Source of the DNA: CAWDDG01 sp963801065
GTDB lineage: Bacteria; Actinomycetota; Actinomycetes; Jiangellales; Jiangellaceae
DNA length: 64,000 nt
Reading direction: 5' to 3'
Assembly (NCBI GenBank): GCA_963801065.1
Contig: CAWDDG010000009.1
Location: 124,001-188,000 of the forward strand
The notes under the pieces are model-generated. The model did no database searches. It was not told the DNA's origin and worked only from the letters and a program-made list of their open reading frames with translations. The position numbers and the translations under genes are program-made. Below are positions 60,341-64,000 of the stretch, one piece after another (position 1 is the stretch's first letter; every line of letters begins with the position of its first letter).

Positions 60341-60958
60341 GTAATCAAGACCACCAGTCGCCTCGAGGCGTTCACCGACGCCGTCCTCGCGATCATCATC
60401 ACGATCATGGTGCTGAAGCTGAAGGCTCCCGACGGCACCTCCTTGCAGGATCTCTGGGAGAGCACCGGCACCGGGCTCCTCGCCTATCTGCTGACCTTCG
60501 TCTACGTCGGCATCTACTGGGAACAACCACCACCACATGTTCCAACTTGCCGAACGGGTCAGCGGTGGCGTGCTCTGGGCAAACCTGCACATGCTCTTCT
60601 GGCTCTCGCTCTACCCGTTCACAACGTCGTGGATGGACGAGACCGACTTCGCCCGCGTCCCCGTCATCGTGTACGGCATCAACCTGCTCTGCGCAGGACT
60701 CTCCTGGATCATCCTGGAGCAGTTGATCCTCCGCACAGAAGGCCCCGAGTCGCGCCTTCGCAATGCGCTCGGCACCGACTGGAAGGACGGATCTCGGCGC
60801 TGATCTACGTCAGCGGTGTCGCCATCGCCTTCGTGAACTCAGCACTGGCGATGGTGCCGTACGCCGTCGTGGCCCTGCTCTGGTTGGTCCCGGACCAACG
60901 CGTCGAGCGAGCACTGGACCGCGCCGGCTCTGCGGCAAACACAAGCCAAGAGACCTGA
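60341..60958 (+). pseudogene. TMEM175-family potassium channel, broken
   Basis: Frames combine to TSRLEAFTDAVLAIIITIMV (the FTDAVLAI/FSD motif of TMEM175), SLQDLWESTGTGLLAYLLTF, VGIYW, then in another frame MFQLAERVSGGVLWANLHML and LYPFTTSWMDET, then back to GRISALIYVSGVAIAFVNSA. An extra G in TACTGGGAACAACC (expected Y-W-N-N-H-H) and a second indel near 60790 break it. No usual start codon lies in frame after the TGA at 60308. It follows the tautomerase gene, so it may once have been cotranscribed. Confidence 0.75.
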
Positions 60959-61476
60959 CGTTCCCGGCAGATGACCCGTCCGATCGCGTGAACGCCAGAG
61001 GGTGCCGCGGGTCGCAACGTCGCGTCGTCGCCGGGGCTGATGAGGCTGTCCTCGGACCTGCCGAGGAGTTCGAGTTCGCGTGTCGTCGTTGTCTAGGCTA
61101 GGCCAATCCTGAGAGCGTCCTTGGGAGTGGCGCCTCGTCACTGCGCCGACCCGAGGTCAGGCGAGCACGGCTTCCAGGCTGATCTTGGGCACGCCAGACA
61201 ATGCCCGGCTTACTGGACGACCGGCCTTCGCCGATGTCGCGAGCTCGGCGAACGTCTCCTGTTCGATGCCTGGAACCTCGCCCACTCACGCTCGACAGCG
61301 ATTGCACCGGGAGCGAACGGAACAATGCCAACGAGAAGCCTCCCGCCGAGTGCCTCACCGACACGCTCACCGAGTGCCTCAATCACGTACCAGCACCGTG
61401 CGCATGCCGGCGCGGGGCCCGTTTCGACGGCAGCGTTTGCGGACATGGTGCGGACACGGCGCCCGAAACTACGGAA
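60959..61476. other. Degenerate region holding an OsmC-like remnant
   Basis: Besides the OsmC-like tail described separately (61157-61280) I see no intact gene. A minus-strand frame with EALGERVGEALGGRLLVGIV near 61350 may be more of a decayed gene, but it is not assignable. Confidence 0.4.
61157..61280 (-). pseudogene. OsmC-family C-terminal remnant
   Basis: GEVPGIEQETFAELATSAKA then GRPVSRALSGVPKISLEAVL before a TGA at 61159-61157 matches the end of OsmC/Ohr proteins, except that the catalytic CPVS Cys reads as Arg (GRPVS). The N-terminal half is absent or scrambled. Confidence 0.55.
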
Positions 61477-61580
61477 AGAGGCCGCCTTCGCTGACTAGCG
61501 AAAACGGCCTCTGATGCGATGAAGGAGCGGGCCTCCGCTCCTCGTGACAGTCACCCAAGTCGGTTGTTCGCTTGGGGTGT
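61477..61580 (+). ncRNA. Structured 5' flank of the IS110 transposase (bridge-RNA-like, candidate)
   Basis: Three hairpins lie in the non-coding flank before the transposase: AGAGGCCG (61477-61484)/CGGCCTCT (61505-61512), enclosing TTCGC/GCGAA; GGAGCGG (61524-61530)/CCGCTCC (61535-61541); and CACCCAAG (61552-61559)/CTTGGGGTG (61571-61579, one bulge). IS110-group elements encode a bridge RNA in this position. That this is one is inference from position and structure. Confidence 0.45.
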
Positions 61581-61608
61581 CTACGTCCACCACGACGAAG
61601 GAGGCCCT

Positions 61609-61935
61609 GTGCACGAGTATGACGGCCGGCAGTATGTCGGGATAGATCTGCACCGCCGGCGCAGCGTGATCGTGCGGATGACGCCGCAGGGGGAGCGGCT
61701 GGGCGCCGCGGTCCGAACCGACAACGACCTGTTCACCCTGGCCGAGCAGGCCGCCTCGTGGGGGGAGTGCCCGGAGGTGGTGCTAGAGGCCACCTACGGG
61801 TGGTACTGGGCGGCGGACGTGCTGGCCGAGGAAGGCGCGGTGGTGCACCTGGCACACCCGCTCGGGGTGAAGGGGTTCGCCTACCGGCGGGTGAAGAACG
61901 ACGAGCGGGACGCCGCTGATCGAGGGCAGATCTAA
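61609..61935 (+). mobile_element. IS110-family transposase, truncated at the 3' side
   Basis: 108 codons from GTG 61609. RQYVGIDLHRRRSVIVRM holds the first catalytic Asp, VVLEATYGWYWAADVLAEEG the Glu, and AYRRVKNDERDAAD the second Asp pair of the DEDD RuvC-like domain. Similarity stops directly after DERDAAD at about 61920, and the C-terminal Tnp2 domain with the catalytic Ser is missing. Inactive as read. Confidence 0.85.
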
Positions 61936-61972
61936 TCAGCAACGCAGCAGCACGCAGACCTCCGTCGGCGTG

Positions 61973-62580
61973 CTAGCCGATTAAACCGAGTTGCCGGGCC
62001 CGGGCGGCGGCTTCGGTGCGGTTGGCCGCGGCGAGCTTGTCTAGGATGTGGCCGACGTGCTTCTTGACCGTGTCCAGCGTCACATAGAGCTCGGAGGCGA
62101 TCCGCCGGTTTGACCGGCCAGCGGCCAGCAGCGCCAGCACCTCCAGTTCGCGGGCGGTCAGCGGGTCGATCATGACGGGCATCGCGGCGGTGGCACCCTT
62201 GGCCCGGTGCGGCTCGGCGTGTGTGGTGCCGAACGCTGGCAGGAGCCCTGCCAGGTCGTCGCGTGGAACGCCGCGAGCGGCGGTCTGCTCGGTGCGTTGG
62301 GTCACGAGGAGGCGGCCGAGTTGGACGGTCATCGGGGCGCTCTCGTCAGCGAAGACCCGGTGGTAGGCCAGGGTGAGCGCCTCTGCCAGGGCAGCTACCG
62401 CAGCGGTGTGCTCCCCGCCGGCGGCCAGCGCCAGCGCCCGCAGACCCTGGATCTCGATGAGGTTGCCTATCCCGGCCCGCGCGATCGCCAATGCATGCAG
62501 GTGCTCTAGCAGCCCGAGTGCTTGGTCAGACCGGTCTTGTGCGAGCACCAGATGCGCCGGCTCGCGGGGGGAGCTCGGCT
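61973..62580 (-). pseudogene. LuxR (MalT-like) regulator, C-terminal remnant
   Basis: LVLAQDRSDQALGLLEHLHA, IEIQGLRALALAAGGEHTAA and RVFADESAPM are the final helical repeats of a large ATP-dependent LuxR regulator. LTARELEVLALLAAGRSNRR then IASELYVTLDTVKKHVGHIL is the intact LuxR helix-turn-helix. The frame opens upstream into unrelated sequence (DHFR-like fragment), and the ATPase domain is missing here. An N-terminal ATPase fragment of the same class lies at 63022-63230 on the opposite strand. Confidence 0.7.
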
Positions 62581-62689
62581 TGCCGTCCGCGCCGTCGCGC
62601 TGTCGAGGGACCTCCGGTGGTCGCAGGTCATGCACCTGGACCGGATCGGATCCGCTGAGTCTTCCGTCCGGCATGTGATCGCCTCCAGC

Positions 62690-62889
62690 GGACGGCCGCG
62701 AGGTGGCCATCAGCTCGTCGAGCACTTTCGCGTTGCGCTCCGCTGGGGGCCGGTACGACTGCGGTCCACTTCGCCTTCGCTGAGCCAGGCGTGCAGCCGG
62801 TGGCCGTTGAGCCCGAAGGGGTGCTCCATATTGTCGTTGGGGCCGGTCATGAAGCGGTCCACGACATTGTCAGCACGAATCTTTGCCAT
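62690..62889 (-). pseudogene. DHFR/RibD-C-like N-terminal fragment
   Basis: From ATG 62889: MAKIRADNVVDRFMTGPNDN then MEHPFGLNGHRLHAWL. This corresponds to the start of the larger RibD_C-type reductases (DGF.TG.N...HPFG..GERLH.W). The usual SLDGF is altered to VVDRF. After about 60 codons it shifts frame and joins the LuxR remnant. Confidence 0.5.
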
Positions 62890-63021
62890 GGGTGCGCTCC
62901 GTTTCGGTCGAACGTCTCTCGCGTCGACGAGTCTCGGCTTGGACGGTTCGTCTCGCGTCGGGGTCAACCCCGAACGCGCCACTAAAACTGTTGGTTCTGC
63001 GGGTTCTACAGATTGGTCGTG

Positions 63022-63230
63022 ATGGCGACGGCGGGTGTGCTTCCTTCGGGCGGAACCGCCGTCTTGCTCTTGGAGCGCGAGGCCCAGGTTGTGGCGCTGC
63101 AGGCGCTGGCTCACGCGGCGAGAAGTGGCGGCGGGCGGTTCGCGGTCATCGAGGGAAGTGCCGGCATCGGCAAGATCAGCCTGCTCGGCGAGGGGCGCGC
63201 GATCGCCGGCGAAACATTAGGGGCGAGGTT
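63022..63230 (+). pseudogene. LuxR-type ATPase N-terminal fragment
   Basis: LLEREAQVVALQALAHAARS then GGGRFAVIEGSAGIGKISLL is the start of a MalT/LuxR-type ATPase. The Walker A Thr is changed to Ile (GIGKIS instead of GIGKTS). Similarity ends after IAGETLGARL. Only about 65 codons remain. Confidence 0.65.
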
Positions 63231-63364
63231 GGGGTCATCTCCGAGGCGAGTCAGCTCCTCCGCGACGCACAGTCGGTGCTGTGCGAACCGGTGGAGCTGA
63301 GGAGACAAACACTCGAGCGCGTCCAGGCACAACACCGCCAGCCGGCGGGAGCACACAGCCAGCA

Positions 63365-63440
63365 CCTCAAACCCGCACCCCTCGGCTCAACGGCAAGGTG
63401 GAACGCTCACACCGCACCGACGCCGACAGGGCCCAAGCGG
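63365..63440 (+). mobile_element. Integrase-core (IS481-type) transposase relic
   Basis: RTPRLNGKVERSHRTDADR in one frame at about 63379-63438 is the conserved segment around the catalytic Glu (NGKVERSH) of IS481/IS3-type DDE transposases. Flanking sequence 63230-63603 carries no other recognisable gene. Confidence 0.6.
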
Positions 63441-63609
63441 CGCTCCTGCACCGCTACGTGCACGCGCTGGACCGCGCCGACCAGGGTGGATCGACCCGGC
63501 GGGGCAGTGCGAGCAACAGTGGACGAACACCTAAGCGGGTTGGTGGCGGCCGTCCGTGCAGACTGGCGGCACCCGAACACTCCTAACAAATCGCACCGGG
63601 AGGATGGTT

Positions 63610-64000
63610 ATGGACGAGCAGGCCCGGGACTCCGCATTTATGTCGGCCCTGGTCACCGAGCATTTCGCCCTACAATCGGCGGCGAGCACAACGGTGAGCG
63701 AGGCGGCGTCTCGTGCGTCGCTTTATTTGTTGTCGCTGTCTAGCGCGTTGGTCGCTATGGGCTTCATCGGGCAGGTTCCCGACGTGTTCGGTCCGTTCGT
63801 AGCCACCGTGCTCCCAGGCGTGTTCGTCCTGGGTTTGTTCACGGTGGTGCGGCTGGTGGATACGACCGTCGAGAACAACCAAAACCTACGTGCGATCGCG
63901 CACATTCGCGGCTACTACCGCACGCTGACCCCTGGGGCGTCCACATTCTTCGCTGCATGGCAGGAGACCGACGACGAAGCCGCAGAAGCGCTGGCCATGC
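63610..64000 (+). CDS. Two-helix membrane protein, 5' part (runs off the window)
   Basis: 130 codons without a stop to the window edge. MDEQARDSAFMSALVTEHFA and QSAASTTVSEAASRASLYLL form an N-terminal helix; LYLLSLSSALVAMGFIGQV and FVATVLPGVFVLGLFTVVRL are two transmembrane helices; a cytoplasmic part follows (DTTVENNQNLRAIAHIRGYY). ATG 63610 is preferred over 63604 because GGGAGG (63598-63603) directly abuts 63604. Third-position GC is lower than in the backbone genes. Function unknown. Confidence 0.65.
   Translation, partial: MDEQARDSAFMSALVTEHFALQSAASTTVSEAASRASLYLLSLSSALVAMGFIGQVPDVFGPFVATVLPGVFVLGLFTVVRLVDTTVENNQNLRAIAHIRGYYRTLTPGASTFFAAWQETDDEAAEALAM

Noticed and set aside
1..64000. 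CRISPR arrays, rRNA genes and intact tRNA genes
   Set aside because: No regularly spaced direct repeats and no complete tRNA or rRNA seen on reading; only tRNA fragments at 53.2-53.6 kb.

Overview
The window is high-GC DNA with GTG/TTG starts, 4-nt stop/start overlaps and several lineage markers: the fused 2-oxoglutarate dehydrogenase Kgd, two WhiB proteins, Ni-superoxide dismutase, a SigR/RsrA redox switch, ribosomal protein bL37 and a PdtaS-type kinase. This points to the chromosome of an actinomycete, probably a soil or plant-associated genus outside Streptomyces and Mycobacterium. The exact genus cannot be read from the sequence.

0-33 kb is a conserved housekeeping backbone. It holds a TPM protein (partial), DUF3052, kgd, an SGNH hydrolase flanked by two nested palindromes, sodX/sodN, rsbW-sigF, a diacylglycerol-kinase-like enzyme, whiB1/pdtaS, a ThDP enzyme (frameshifted), a GlxA-type regulator, a lysyl-oxidase-like protein, a biotin carrier protein, bL37, rsrA-sigR, a GCS2 ligase, an M14-like amidohydrolase, an SRAP protein, DoxX, aroA-rsgA, hisN (frameshifted), an AI-2E transporter and an ECF sigma factor with a fused anti-sigma-like domain. 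The order whiB1, pdtaS, biotin carrier, rsrA/sigR, SRAP, aroA, rsgA matches, as I recall it, the Rv3219-Rv3228 region of Mycobacterium tuberculosis, here with insertions.

33-53 kb is a variable zone of small regulator-plus-enzyme modules, many with readable operators: ArsR/SRPBCC, membrane protein/XRE/quinone oxidoreductase, TetR/hydrolase, GntR/ABC exporter, and a SARP-like regulator next to a Drr-type ABC exporter. It also contains many decayed genes (PAP2, SDR, alpha/beta hydrolase, multicopper oxidase, response regulator, SARP regulator, VOC).

53-64 kb looks like a degenerate integration zone. tRNA 3'-end fragments (two convincing, one weak) lie at 53.2-53.6 kb, followed by a secreted beta-helix protein, an IS481 relic, a divergent methionine aminopeptidase/XRE pair, a broken TIGR02391-family gene, a TetR/tautomerase pair, a broken TMEM175-like channel, a truncated IS110 element with structured 5' flank, LuxR and DHFR relics, and a partial two-helix membrane protein at the right edge. 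Several broken genes differ from an intact frame by one base, so either active pseudogenisation or sequencing indels must be considered.
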